Source: Streptomyces violaceusniger
GTDB taxonomy: Bacteria; Actinomycetota; Actinomycetes; Streptomycetales; Streptomycetaceae
Assembly (NCBI GenBank): GCA_005405945.1
Contig: BJHW01000001.1
Span: 7,936,001 to 8,000,000, forward strand
Reading direction: 5' to 3'
DNA: 64,000 nt
This document shows, piece by piece, positions 29,204-37,796 of this stretch (the first letter of the stretch is position 1; each line of letters begins with the position of its first letter). The translations under genes and the position numbers were made by a program. The notes below the pieces were generated by a model. That model was not told the DNA's origin, did not search any database, and worked only from the letters and a program-made list of their open reading frames with translations.

Positions 29204-30664
29204 GTGCCAGACACACACGAAGCTGTCACCCATGCGTTCTGGCTCGCCGGCCGCAAGGCGACGGGCGAGAGCACGCTCGAGGTCACCTCGCCCTGGGACG
29301 GCCACCGCGTCGGCGTGGTGAGCGTTCCCACCGATGCGCAGATCGAGGAGGCCGTCGCCGCGGCCGACGCGGTGCGTGAGGAGTTCGCCGCGAGCCCCGC
29401 GCACGTCCGGGCCGCCGCGCTGGACCATGTGTCGCGCCGTCTCGCCGAGCGCGGCGAGGAGATCGCCCGGCTGATCTCGGATGAGAACGGCAAGCCGATC
29501 AAGTGGGCGCGCGGCGAGGTGGGCCGCGCCGTGTCCGTCTTCCGGTTCGCGGCCGAGGAGGCCCGCCGCTTCAACAGCGGGGACGCCCAGCGGCTGGACA
29601 CCGACGCCGGTGGCACCGGGCGGCTCGCGCTGACCCGCCGCTTCCCGCGCGGCACCGTCCTCGGCATCGCGCCGTTCAACTTCCCGCTGAACCTCAGCGC
29701 CCACAAGGTCGCCCCGGCGATCGCCGTCGGCACGCCGATCATCCTCAAGCCGGCGCCCGCGACCCCGCTGTCCGCGCTGATCCTCGGCGAGCTGCTGGCC
29801 GAGACCGAACTCCCCGCGGGCTCCTGGAGTGTCCTTACGGTGCCCAACGACCGGATGCCCGCGCTGGTCCAGGACGAGCGGCTGCCGGTCATCTCCTTCA
29901 CCGGTTCGGAGAAGGTCGGCTACGCGATCAAGGAGTCGGTGCCGCTCAAGCACTGCACCCTGGAGCTCGGCGGCAACGGCGCCGCGGTCGTGCTGTCCGA
30001 CTACGCCGCCGACGCCGACCTCGACTGGGCGGCCACCCGCATCGGCACCTTCTCCAACTATCAGGGCGGACAGTCCTGCATCTCCGTGCAGCGGGTGATC
30101 GCGGACGCGTCCGTCTACGAGGAGCTCGTGCCGAAGATCGTCGCGGCCGTCGAGGCGCAGGCCACCGGCGACCCGGCCGATGACGCCACCGATGTCGGCC
30201 CGCTGATCAGCGAGGACGCCGCCAAGCGCGTCGAGTCCTGGGTCGACGAGGCCGTCCGGGCCGGTGCGAAGCTGCTCACCGGCGGCAAGCGCGAGGGCTC
30301 GAACTACGCCCCGACCGTGCTCGCGGACGTCCCCGCCGATGTCACCCTCTCCTGCGAGGAGATCTTCGGACCGGTGCTCACCCTGCACAGGGTGGCGGAC
30401 GAGGACGCGGCGTTCGCGGCCGTCAACGACTCCAAGTACGGCCTCCAGGCGGGCGTCTTCACCCGCGAGGTGCAGACCGCCTTCCGCGCCCACCGCGCGC
30501 TGGAGGTCGGCGGCGTGATCATCGGCGATGTGCCCTCGTACCGCGCCGACCAGATGCCGTACGGCGGCGCCAAGAGGTCCGGCGTCGGCCGCGAGGGTGT
30601 GCGGTACGCGATGGAGGACTACACCTACGAGCGGGTCATGGTCCTCACCGGCCTCGACCTCTGA
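29204..30664 (+). CDS. NAD(P)-dependent aldehyde dehydrogenase
   Basis: 486 residues. ALDH landmarks are FNFPLNLSAHKVAPAIAVG for cofactor binding, E254 in TLELGGNGAA, the catalytic C292 in GGQSCISVQR and CEEIFGPVLTLHR. The C-terminus PYGGAKRSGVGREGVRYAMEDY resembles succinate-semialdehyde or phosphonoacetaldehyde/glyceraldehyde-type dehydrogenases more than the two aminobutyraldehyde-type enzymes upstream. With gabT 5 kb away, succinate semialdehyde is an attractive substrate, but this is inference. The GTG at 29204 has an AGAAGGG at some distance (about 12 nt). Confidence 0.8.
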   Translation: MPDTHEAVTHAFWLAGRKATGESTLEVTSPWDGHRVGVVSVPTDAQIEEAVAAADAVREEFAASPAHVRAAALDHVSRRLAERGEEIARLISDENGKPIKWARGEVGRAVSVFRFAAEEARRFNSGDAQRLDTDAGGTGRLALTRRFPRGTVLGIAPFNFPLNLSAHKVAPAIAVGTPIILKPAPATPLSALILGELLAETELPAGSWSVLTVPNDRMPALVQDERLPVISFTGSEKVGYAIKESVPLKHCTLELGGNGAAVVLSDYAADADLDWAATRIGTFSNYQGGQSCISVQRVIADASVYEELVPKIVAAVEAQATGDPADDATDVGPLISEDAAKRVESWVDEAVRAGAKLLTGGKREGSNYAPTVLADVPADVTLSCEEIFGPVLTLHRVADEDAAFAAVNDSKYGLQAGVFTREVQTAFRAHRALEVGGVIIGDVPSYRADQMPYGGAKRSGVGREGVRYAMEDYTYERVMVLTGLDL

Positions 30665-30717
30665 CCCACCCTCACGGGGAAAGCAGGGGGTTGACCCGTC
30701 CCGGCAGCTCCGGACCC

Positions 30718-33700
30718 TCAACCGGAGAAGCCGAGACGGGCCAGTCTCAGGCCGCCGCCGCGCAGCGTGATGTGCAGGTCCCGCACGCCGGCCGGCGGCG
30801 TGGGCAGGGCGGCGCGGACGGTGGTGTAGGCGTAGCGGCCGCCGGTGGGCGGGATGGTGACGGTGGCCAGGGTGGTGCCGTCGGCGAGGTGCACCTCGAC
30901 CGTCGCGTCGTTCCCCGCCCCAGCGGCATCGTCCTCCGCCCCGGCGTCGTCGTTCCCCGCCCCAGCGGTGTCCTTCCCCGCCCCAGCGGTGTCGTACGCG
31001 GCCTCGACCGTCATCGACGTAACCCCCGCGCCGAAGTCGCAGGCGCGGAAGAGCAGTCGGCCGACCGCGTCGTCACGGCAGGCCACCGCGTCCCCGCGGA
31101 CCTTGGCGCGGTCCACCAGCACGATCGCGTCCGCCGCGTCGTAGTCCGCGGCCTCCAGACCGCGCCGCGGCACCGGGCGCGGTGCGGGCGGCGGGCCCTC
31201 GACGGTCACGGTGGCGGTGGCGCGCAGGTCCGCGCTGGACGCGCCCGCGTGGATCTCGTACGTCCCCGGGTCGACGGTCCAGCGGCCGTGCGCCACGTCC
31301 CAGAAGCCCAGGGCGTCCTCGACCGGTACGGTGAAGAACAGCCGCGCCCGCTCGCCCCGGCGCAGCCACACCCTGCGGTGGGCGATGAGCCGGCGGTGCG
31401 GAAGCGGGACCCGTGACCCGGGGGCGCTCGCGTAGATCTGCACCACCTCGTCGCCGTCGCACGGACCGGAGTTGGTGACCTCGCACTCCACGGCCAGGTT
31501 CGTCTCCCGGCGCACCGACAGTTCGCCGTAGGCGAAGGCGGTGTACGACAGGCCGTGCCCGAAGGGGAAGAGCGGGGCGCCGTCGAAGTACAGATAGGTG
31601 GCGCGCGAGGCGATGATGTCGTAGTCCAGCGGATCGGGCAGATCGTGGTCGGACGCGTACCAGGTCTGCGGCAGCCGCCCCGCCGGTGAGACGTCCCCGA
31701 ACAGCACGCGGGCCAGCGCCGTGCCCGCCGCCTGGCCGCCGTGCGCCGTCCACAGCAGCGCGGGCAGCGCATCGGCCGCCTCCGCGACCGCGTACGGATA
31801 GCTCGAGGCCAGCACCAGCGCGGTCCGCGGATTGGCGGCGTGGGCCGCGCGCCACAGCCGCTGCTGCTGGGCGGGCAGGGCGAGGGTGGTGCGGTCCTCG
31901 GTCTCCCGGCCGCCGATGTGCGGGTCGTTGCCCGCCACGACCACCACGGCGTCCGCCCGCGCGGCGGCGCGGGCCACCGCGTCCTCGCCGCGCTCGACGA
32001 CCTCCAGCCGGAAGGCGGTCCCGGTCCGCTCCTCGCCGCCGTCACGTTCGGCAACCTTCAGCGCGCCCGCGGCGACACAGACGTAGCCACCCGTCCCCAG
32101 GTGCCTGAGGAGGTGTCCGTCGGGGTGCGCTTCGAGCGTGAACGTCTCCTGGACCACCCAGCCCCCGGGCTGCTTCGCCGCCGCGCGGACGAAGCCGTCC
32201 TCGGCCACGGTCAGATAGCGGCCGGAGGGCGCGCGCAGGGTGAGCACCCCGCCGCCCCAGTCGGCCAGGGACAGCTCGGTGGGCGTGTCGCCGACGGTCA
32301 GCGGCGGCAGATCGGTACGGCCCGCCGCATGCGCCGGGTTGAGCGAGCCCGCCGCCTCCGCCGGACCCTCCCCCTCCGCCGCCTCCGTCGTCGGACCCCT
32401 CCCCTCCGCCGCCGCGTCCGGCACCCGTACCCAACCGGCCGCGGTGCGCAGCCGTACGGTGTCCAGGCCGTCCGCGAACACCACCCGGTCGGCGCCGAGC
32501 CGCTCGGCCAGCGCCTCGCGCGGCGAGCTGCGGCGGATCAGGCTGCCGCTGTACCAGTCCAGCTTGCATTCGTCGGCGAGCGGACCGACGACGGCGAGGG
32601 TGCGGACGGCGCTTTCGGAGAGCGGCAGCAGACCGTCGTTGGTGAGCAGGACGACGGCCTGTTCGGCGGCCTCCAGCGCGAGCGCGCGATGGGCGGGGGT
32701 GTCGAAGGCACCGTCGCATTCCCTTGGTTGCCCGCCGGGCTCGTCGAACTCGCCCAGCGCACACCGCATCCCCAGCAGCCGCCGCACCGCCGTGTCCACC
32801 GTGGAGGCGTCGATCAGCCCGCGCTCCAGCGCGCCCCGCACCCGCGCGATCGTCTTCGACGCGTCCTGGTCGTGGTCGGTGAAGCTGTCCACCCCCGCCC
32901 GCAGGGCCGCCGCGATGGCCTCCTCGTGGGTGTCGAAGTAGTGCTCGGAGTCGACCAGATTGGACGGCGCGCCCGCGTCGGAGCAGACCACCAGCTCCTG
33001 GTCGGTCCAGGTGCGCAAGTGCTCGCGCAGATACGGGGAGACGTGGTTGGGCCGCCCGTTGACCAGGTTGTACGCGGGCATCACCCCCGCCACCGCGCCC
33101 GCCCGCACCGCCCCGCGGAAGGCCGCCAGATCGTATTCGTGCAGGACACGCGGCCGCACCGAGGAGGAGGTGGTGTCCCGGTCGGTCTCGTTGTTGTGCG
33201 CCAGCCAGTGCTTGAGGACGGGCGCGGTGCGCCAGCGCTCCGGGTGGTCGCCGCGCAGCCCGCGGGTGTAGGCCGTGGCCAGGGCCGAGGTGAGGTACGG
33301 ATCCTCGGCGTACCCCTCCTCGTTGCGGCCCCAGCGCGGATCGCGCAGCAGGTTCACCGTCGGCGACCACACATTGAGGCCCACCCGCGGATCGCGTGCG
33401 CGCATGGCCCGTGCCTCGCGGCCGACCGCCTCGCCGACGCGCCGCACCAGCTCCGGGTTCCAGGTCGCGCCGAGCCCGACAGCCTGGGGGAAGACGGTCG
33501 CGGGGCCCATCCAGGCGACGCCGTGCAGCGCCTCCTGCCCGGTGCGGAAGGGCGCGAGGCCGAGCCGTTCCACCCCGGGCGCGTACTGGTGGAGCATCGC
33601 GATCCGCTCGTCGAGCGTGAGCCGGGCCAGCAGATCCTCGACGCGGGTGCGCACCGGCAGCCGTGGATCGCGGAAGGGCGGATCCGGAGAGGGCTGATCG

Positions 33701-33741
33701 CGAAAGGGCGGACGCGTGATCAGATCACCGTCATCGCTCAC
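30718..33741 (-). CDS. GH3 beta-glucosidase-type glycoside hydrolase with inserted and C-terminal accessory domains
   Basis: 1007 residues, longer than a basic GH3. Order: GH3 N-terminal barrel (about 20-320) with LKHWLAHNNETDRDTTSSSV and the nucleophile D255 in VVCSDAGAPS; GH3 C-domain, first half; an inserted module at about 480-590 with LRAPSGRYLTVAEDGFV and GGYVCVAAGALKV, resembling a beta-trefoil; C-domain second half with VVVVAGNDPHIGGRETEDR; a fibronectin-III-like domain; and a CBM6-like domain (about 870-1007). No signal peptide, so it probably acts in the cytoplasm. GTG 33741 has GAGGGG 7 nt upstream. It is divergent from the sugar importer and preceded by LacI operators. Likely substrates are imported beta-glucosides or xylosides. 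Confidence 0.85.
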   Translation of the reverse strand: MSDDGDLITRPPFRDQPSPDPPFRDPRLPVRTRVEDLLARLTLDERIAMLHQYAPGVERLGLAPFRTGQEALHGVAWMGPATVFPQAVGLGATWNPELVRRVGEAVGREARAMRARDPRVGLNVWSPTVNLLRDPRWGRNEEGYAEDPYLTSALATAYTRGLRGDHPERWRTAPVLKHWLAHNNETDRDTTSSSVRPRVLHEYDLAAFRGAVRAGAVAGVMPAYNLVNGRPNHVSPYLREHLRTWTDQELVVCSDAGAPSNLVDSEHYFDTHEEAIAAALRAGVDSFTDHDQDASKTIARVRGALERGLIDASTVDTAVRRLLGMRCALGEFDEPGGQPRECDGAFDTPAHRALALEAAEQAVVLLTNDGLLPLSESAVRTLAVVGPLADECKLDWYSGSLIRRSSPREALAERLGADRVVFADGLDTVRLRTAAGWVRVPDAAAEGRGPTTEAAEGEGPAEAAGSLNPAHAAGRTDLPPLTVGDTPTELSLADWGGGVLTLRAPSGRYLTVAEDGFVRAAAKQPGGWVVQETFTLEAHPDGHLLRHLGTGGYVCVAAGALKVAERDGGEERTGTAFRLEVVERGEDAVARAAARADAVVVVAGNDPHIGGRETEDRTTLALPAQQQRLWRAAHAANPRTALVLASSYPYAVAEAADALPALLWTAHGGQAAGTALARVLFGDVSPAGRLPQTWYASDHDLPDPLDYDIIASRATYLYFDGAPLFPFGHGLSYTAFAYGELSVRRETNLAVECEVTNSGPCDGDEVVQIYASAPGSRVPLPHRRLIAHRRVWLRRGERARLFFTVPVEDALGFWDVAHGRWTVDPGTYEIHAGASSADLRATATVTVEGPPPAPRPVPRRGLEAADYDAADAIVLVDRAKVRGDAVACRDDAVGRLLFRACDFGAGVTSMTVEAAYDTAGAGKDTAGAGNDDAGAEDDAAGAGNDATVEVHLADGTTLATVTIPPTGGRYAYTTVRAALPTPPAGVRDLHITLRGGGLRLARLGFSG
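30905..31005 (-). repeat. Coding repeat in the GH3 C-terminal domain
   Basis: Four near copies of a block coding D-x-AGAG/AGAE, based on GTTCCCCGCCCCAGCGG on the plus strand. They insert an Asp/Ala/Gly loop (about residues 914-945) into the CBM6-like domain. Confidence 0.8.
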
Positions 33742-33813
33742 GGATACGGCCCCTCTTCCTCGGCTCGTGCACCGACTTCTCCAGCTCGTGCGCCGACTTC
33801 CCCAGCCCCTGAC

Positions 33814-33890
33814 GTCGAATCGATGTCGAAGCGATGTCGAAGCCAAGTCGAAGCCAAGTCGAAGCCACGTCGATTCGACATCGATTCGAA
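33814..33890. repeat. Seven 11-bp phased GTCGAAGCCAA units leading into the LacI operator
   Basis: Units begin at 33814, 33825, 33836, 33847, 33858, 33869 and 33880, exactly 11 bp apart. Consensus is GTCGAAGCCAA; the first three letters after G, TCGA, are kept in every unit. TCGAAGC is half of the adjacent palindrome TCGAAGCGCTTCGA, so the array offers half-operators on one face of the helix. Confidence 0.9.
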
Positions 33891-33899
33891 GCGCTTCGA
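33886..33899. promoter_or_regulatory. LacI-type operator O1 (TCGAAGCGCTTCGA), GH3 side
   Basis: A perfect 14-bp palindrome, 145 nt upstream of the GH3 start, overlapping the last unit of the phased array. Same core as O2 and the two sites in front of lacI. Confidence 0.8.
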
Positions 33900-34011
33900 T
33901 GCTGGGCGCACCATGCCCACCCTGTCAAGGCTCCACGGAAGCCGAACCCATCGGCACCTTGTGCCACCACTCTTGCGCGACCCCACCCTCCGCCTTAACC
34001 TCAGCGCAATA

Positions 34012-34025
34012 TCGAAGCGCTTCGA
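34012..34025. promoter_or_regulatory. LacI-type operator O2 (TCGAAGCGCTTCGA), importer side
   Basis: An identical 14-bp palindrome, 71 nt upstream of the binding-protein start. Its centre is 126 bp from O1, about twelve helical turns. Reverse-oriented half-sites (TTCGACC) follow at 34021 and 34032, again 11 bp apart, with weaker ones at 34042 and 34051. Confidence 0.8.
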
Positions 34026-34096
34026 CCAATCTTCGACCACTCTCGGCCAATTCGACCATCGGTCGTACGGCGGGCACGCCACGAAGGGTTGACGCA

Positions 34097-35779
34097 ATGC
34101 CGAACTCCCAGGCTTCGGCCTCCACTTCCCCTCCCAGCCGGAGAACCTTCCTGGCCTCCACGGCGGTTGCCGCGGCGGCCGTCGCGGGAGGGGTGCCGCT
34201 GCTCACCGGCTGCTCCACCGAGGAGGGCTCCGGCAAGGGCGGCACCACCTCCGGCAAGGAGCTGAAGAACCTGCTGCCGACCTATGTCGCCTCGAAGGTG
34301 GCGGACCCCGACATCCCCAGCGTCAACGGCTCCAGCCCCGGCTACACCAAGGCCCCGCCCGCCACCGAACTGGTCGACTCCGTGAAGGGCAAGCCCGGCC
34401 ACGGCGGCAGTTACACGATGTTCGAACCGCTCTGGGGCACCCCGCCGCCCAAGAACAACGCCTACTACAAGGCGGTCAACGACGCGCTCGGCGCCACGGT
34501 CAAGCTCCAGCCCCAGGACGGCAACACCTACGGCGAGAAGCTCGGCGCCGTCCTCGCCTCCGGCGACATCGCCGACATCGTGATGATCCCGCTCTGGGAG
34601 ATGGGCGGGCGGATCCATGGCGCGGTCAGCGCCAAATTCGCCGATCTCGGCCCCTATCTCTCCGGCGACAAGGTCAAGAAATATCCGAACCTCGCCGCCA
34701 TTCCCACCGCCGCCTGGCAGATGTCCGTCTTCGGCGGCAAGCTCCGCGGGCTGCCGATGCCCTCCCGTCCGCTCAACGGCGTCATTCCGTACTACCGCGA
34801 GGACATCTTCACCAAGGAGGGCTACCAGGTCCCGAAGAGTCCGGCGGAATTCCTCGCCCTGGCCAAGGAGATCACCCGGCCCAAGAGCAAGGTATGGGCC
34901 TGCGACGACATGTGGTGGTCGGCGCAGCGGTTCTTCGGCTGCCCGGGTGAGAAGCCGTACTACTGGGTCGAGAAGGACGGCAGGCTGATCCACAAGGTCG
35001 AGACCGAGAACTATCTCGAGGCTCTGGAATGGTGCCGCAAGCTCTTCGCCGGCGGCTATGTCCACCCCGACGCGGTCGCGGGCAAGGGTAATGACGCCCA
35101 GGTCCGCTTCACCTCCGGCCAGACCCTCATCTGGAACGACGGCGATGCCAAGTGGTACGGCGCCACCTTCGAACAGGCCGGGCCCCACCCCGACTTCAAG
35201 ATCCAGGGAATGGACTACTTCGGCCCGGACGGCGGCGATCCCGTGATCTACCTCGACCCGCCCGCCCAGATCTGGTCGTTCCTCAACAAGAAACTCTCCA
35301 AGGACCAGATCGAGGAAATCCTCGCCCTCGCGAACTTCATCGCCGCGCCCTTCGGCACCAAGGAACAGCGCCTCATCGATTACGGCGTCGAAGGCGTGCA
35401 CCACGACATGAAGAAGGGCGTCCCGGTCAAGAACGCCAAGGGCATCAAGGAGGTCCAGGACACCTATCGCTTCATCGTCTCCCCGCAGGCGAGCGTCGCC
35501 TATCCGGACTTCCCGCAGATGGTCGAGGACTACTGCGGCTGGATGCAGCGGATGGGCAAGTTCGCCAGGAAGCCGCTCTTCTACGGAATGCAGATCCAGG
35601 AGCCCAATCGGTACGCCTCGCTCTACACGCCGTTCGAGGACCTCGCCAAGGACGTCACCCGCGGCCGTAAGTCGATCAAGGACGCCCAGCGGGCCATCAG
35701 CGACTGGCGCAGCGGTGGTGGCGACCGGCTCCGCGACTGGTATGCCAAGCTCCTCGACGAGAACGGCAGCGGTGCCTGA
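34097..35779 (+). CDS. Sugar ABC importer, extracellular binding lipoprotein (CUT1, large LplA-like)
   Basis: 560 residues. The twin-arginine signal SRRTFLASTAVAAAAVAGG ends in lipobox LTGC. The mature protein is a large cluster-A/D oligosaccharide binder like LplA, with an aromatic-rich cleft (MWWSAQRFFG, WNDGDAKWYG, GWMQRMG). The ATG at 34097 has GAAGGG upstream. The stop overlaps the ATG of the permease by one base. No ATPase gene is in the cluster, so it should use a shared MsiK-like ATPase, as is usual for streptomycete CUT1 systems. LacI operator O2 lies just upstream. Confidence 0.9.
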   Translation: MPNSQASASTSPPSRRTFLASTAVAAAAVAGGVPLLTGCSTEEGSGKGGTTSGKELKNLLPTYVASKVADPDIPSVNGSSPGYTKAPPATELVDSVKGKPGHGGSYTMFEPLWGTPPPKNNAYYKAVNDALGATVKLQPQDGNTYGEKLGAVLASGDIADIVMIPLWEMGGRIHGAVSAKFADLGPYLSGDKVKKYPNLAAIPTAAWQMSVFGGKLRGLPMPSRPLNGVIPYYREDIFTKEGYQVPKSPAEFLALAKEITRPKSKVWACDDMWWSAQRFFGCPGEKPYYWVEKDGRLIHKVETENYLEALEWCRKLFAGGYVHPDAVAGKGNDAQVRFTSGQTLIWNDGDAKWYGATFEQAGPHPDFKIQGMDYFGPDGGDPVIYLDPPAQIWSFLNKKLSKDQIEEILALANFIAAPFGTKEQRLIDYGVEGVHHDMKKGVPVKNAKGIKEVQDTYRFIVSPQASVAYPDFPQMVEDYCGWMQRMGKFARKPLFYGMQIQEPNRYASLYTPFEDLAKDVTRGRKSIKDAQRAISDWRSGGGDRLRDWYAKLLDENGSGA

Positions 35780-36777
35780 TGGCCGAGCCGGCCCGGGGCG
35801 CCCTGGCGGATCGGGGCACTCCGGCGGGCCCCGCCACCCCGCCGGGCCCCGGCACCCCGACCGCCCGCACCGGATGGTGGCACCGGCTGCGCCGCGACCG
35901 CACCCTGCTGCTGATGGTCGCCCCCGCCGTCGGCCTGCTCCTGCTCTTCACCTACGTCCCGCTGGTCTGGACCACCGTCGCCTTCAAGGACTACGACCCG
36001 TTCACCCAGGGGCTGTGGAGCAGCCCCTGGGTGGGCCTCGACAACTTCACCCTCCTCTTCGAGGACAGCCGCTTCTGGGACGCCTTCGCCAACACCCTGT
36101 CCATCACCTTCATCCAGCTGGTGCTCTTCTTCCCGGTGCCCATCGCGCTGGCGCTGCTGCTCAACAGCGTGCTCAGCGACAAGGTCCGCGGCCTGGTCCA
36201 GTCGATCCTGTACCTGCCGCACTTCTTCTCCTGGGTGCTGGTGATCACGATCTTCCAGCAGATGCTCGGCGGCGCCGGACTGCTGGCCCAGCAGCTGCGC
36301 GCCCACGGCCACGAGGGCTTCGACCTGATGACCGACCCGGGCGTCTTCAAGTTCCTGATCACCGCCCAGCTGGTGTGGAAGGACGCGGGCTGGGGCGTGA
36401 TCGTCTTCCTGGCCGCGCTCTCGGCCGTCAACCAGGACCTCTACGAGGCCGCGTCCGTGGACGGCGCGAACCGCCGGCGCCGGATGTGGCACGTCACGCT
36501 GCCCGCGCTGCGCCCCGTGGTCGCCCTGCTGCTGGTGCTGCGCGTCGGCGACTCGCTGACCGTCGGCTTCGAGCAGATCCTGCTCCAGCGCGACGCGGTG
36601 GGGCCCGGCGCCTCGGAGGTCTTCGACACCTATGTGTGGTGGGTCGGCATCGCCAACACCGACTACGGAATCGCCGCCGCCGGCGGTCTGATCAAGGGCG
36701 CCTTCAGCCTGGTGCTGGTGCTGATCGCCAACAAAGTCGCTCATATGCTCGGCGAGCAGGGGGTTTACCGGAAATGA
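35779..36777 (+). CDS. Sugar ABC importer permease 1 (LplB-like)
   Basis: 332 residues, six helices after a Pro-rich cytoplasmic tail (1-38). The EAA loop is visible as LYEAASVDGANRRRRMWHVTLPAL. Start codon overlaps the binding-protein stop (TGATG). Confidence 0.9.
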   Translation: MAEPARGALADRGTPAGPATPPGPGTPTARTGWWHRLRRDRTLLLMVAPAVGLLLLFTYVPLVWTTVAFKDYDPFTQGLWSSPWVGLDNFTLLFEDSRFWDAFANTLSITFIQLVLFFPVPIALALLLNSVLSDKVRGLVQSILYLPHFFSWVLVITIFQQMLGGAGLLAQQLRAHGHEGFDLMTDPGVFKFLITAQLVWKDAGWGVIVFLAALSAVNQDLYEAASVDGANRRRRMWHVTLPALRPVVALLLVLRVGDSLTVGFEQILLQRDAVGPGASEVFDTYVWWVGIANTDYGIAAAGGLIKGAFSLVLVLIANKVAHMLGEQGVYRK

Positions 36778-37754
36778 CCGTGACCGAGCGGACCGGCGCG
36801 GGCGGGCGCCGGCACGGCATCGTGGCCCCGACCGGCCCATCGGCCCCGCCCCCGCGGCGGCGCCGCGACGAGCGGCGCCCGGTGTGGGAGGAGGAGCCCG
36901 GCAAGGTCGGCCAGGGGCTCAAGGGGGCCACCCTGGCCGGGGTGTGCCTGGCGATCCTCGGCCCGCTGTGGGTGGTGATCGTCACCAGCCTCTCCGACCA
37001 GAGGACCATCACCGACGCCGGGGGACTGGTGATCGTCCCCAAGACGATCACCTTCCGGGCCTACACCGAGCTGCTGAGCGGCGGCACGGTCACCCGGGCG
37101 ACCCTCGTCAGCCTCGCGCTCACCGCCGTGGGCACCGTGATCAGCACCGTCGTCTCGGTCCTGTGCGCCTACGGCCTGTCCCGCCCGGGGTCCTTCCTGC
37201 ACCGGCCGATCCTGATGGTGCTGCTGGTCACCATGTTCTTCAACGCCGGTCTCATCCCCACGTATCTGCTGGTCACCGGCGTCGGCCTGGAGGGCAGCTA
37301 CTGGTCGATGATCCTGCCCGGGGCCGTCTCGGTCTTCAACGTCCTGGTGCTGCGGGCGTTCTTCCAGAACATCGCGCCCGAGCTGATCGACAGCGCCCGG
37401 ATCGACGGCGCGGGGGACTGGCGGATCCTGTTCCGCATCGTGCTGCCGCTGTCGAGGGCCGTGATCGCGGTGGTCTCGCTCTTCTACGCGGTCGGCTACT
37501 GGAGCCAGTGGTTCAACGCCATGCTCTACCTCAACGACCAGGACATGTGGCCGCTCCAGATGATCCTGCGCCAGCTGGTGATCAAGCAGCAGGCGCCGCA
37601 GGGCATGTCCCAGATGATCTCCACCCAGCAGATCCCCGGACTGGCCGTGCAGATGGCCGTCATGGTGCTCGCGCTGATCCCCGTCGCGGTGCTCTACCCC
37701 TTCGTCCAGAAGCACTTCACCAAGGGCATGCTCACCGGCGCCGTCAAGGGCTGA
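36774..37754 (+). CDS. Sugar ABC importer permease 2 (LplC/YtcP-like)
   Basis: 326 residues with a 45-residue charged N-terminal tail and six helices. The EAA loop reads LIDSARIDGAGDWRILFRIVLPLSR and the C-terminus VQKHFTKGMLTGAVKG is typical of LplC/YtcP permeases. ATG 36774 overlaps the preceding stop (ATGA). Confidence 0.9.
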   Translation: MTVTERTGAGGRRHGIVAPTGPSAPPPRRRRDERRPVWEEEPGKVGQGLKGATLAGVCLAILGPLWVVIVTSLSDQRTITDAGGLVIVPKTITFRAYTELLSGGTVTRATLVSLALTAVGTVISTVVSVLCAYGLSRPGSFLHRPILMVLLVTMFFNAGLIPTYLLVTGVGLEGSYWSMILPGAVSVFNVLVLRAFFQNIAPELIDSARIDGAGDWRILFRIVLPLSRAVIAVVSLFYAVGYWSQWFNAMLYLNDQDMWPLQMILRQLVIKQQAPQGMSQMISTQQIPGLAVQMAVMVLALIPVAVLYPFVQKHFTKGMLTGAVKG

Positions 37755-37796
37755 CGCCGGTTGCCCGTACCCAGCCGACCCGAGACGGGAGCCGGT

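Noticed and set aside
30718..33846. GH3 start at 33846 with an Arg-rich N-terminus
   Set aside because: That leader is encoded by the phased operator repeats; GTG 33741 has a good ribosome site.
33814..33890. CRISPR-like or iteron origin array
   Set aside because: Units are 11 bp without spacers, there is no replication gene, and the units match the neighbouring LacI half-site.
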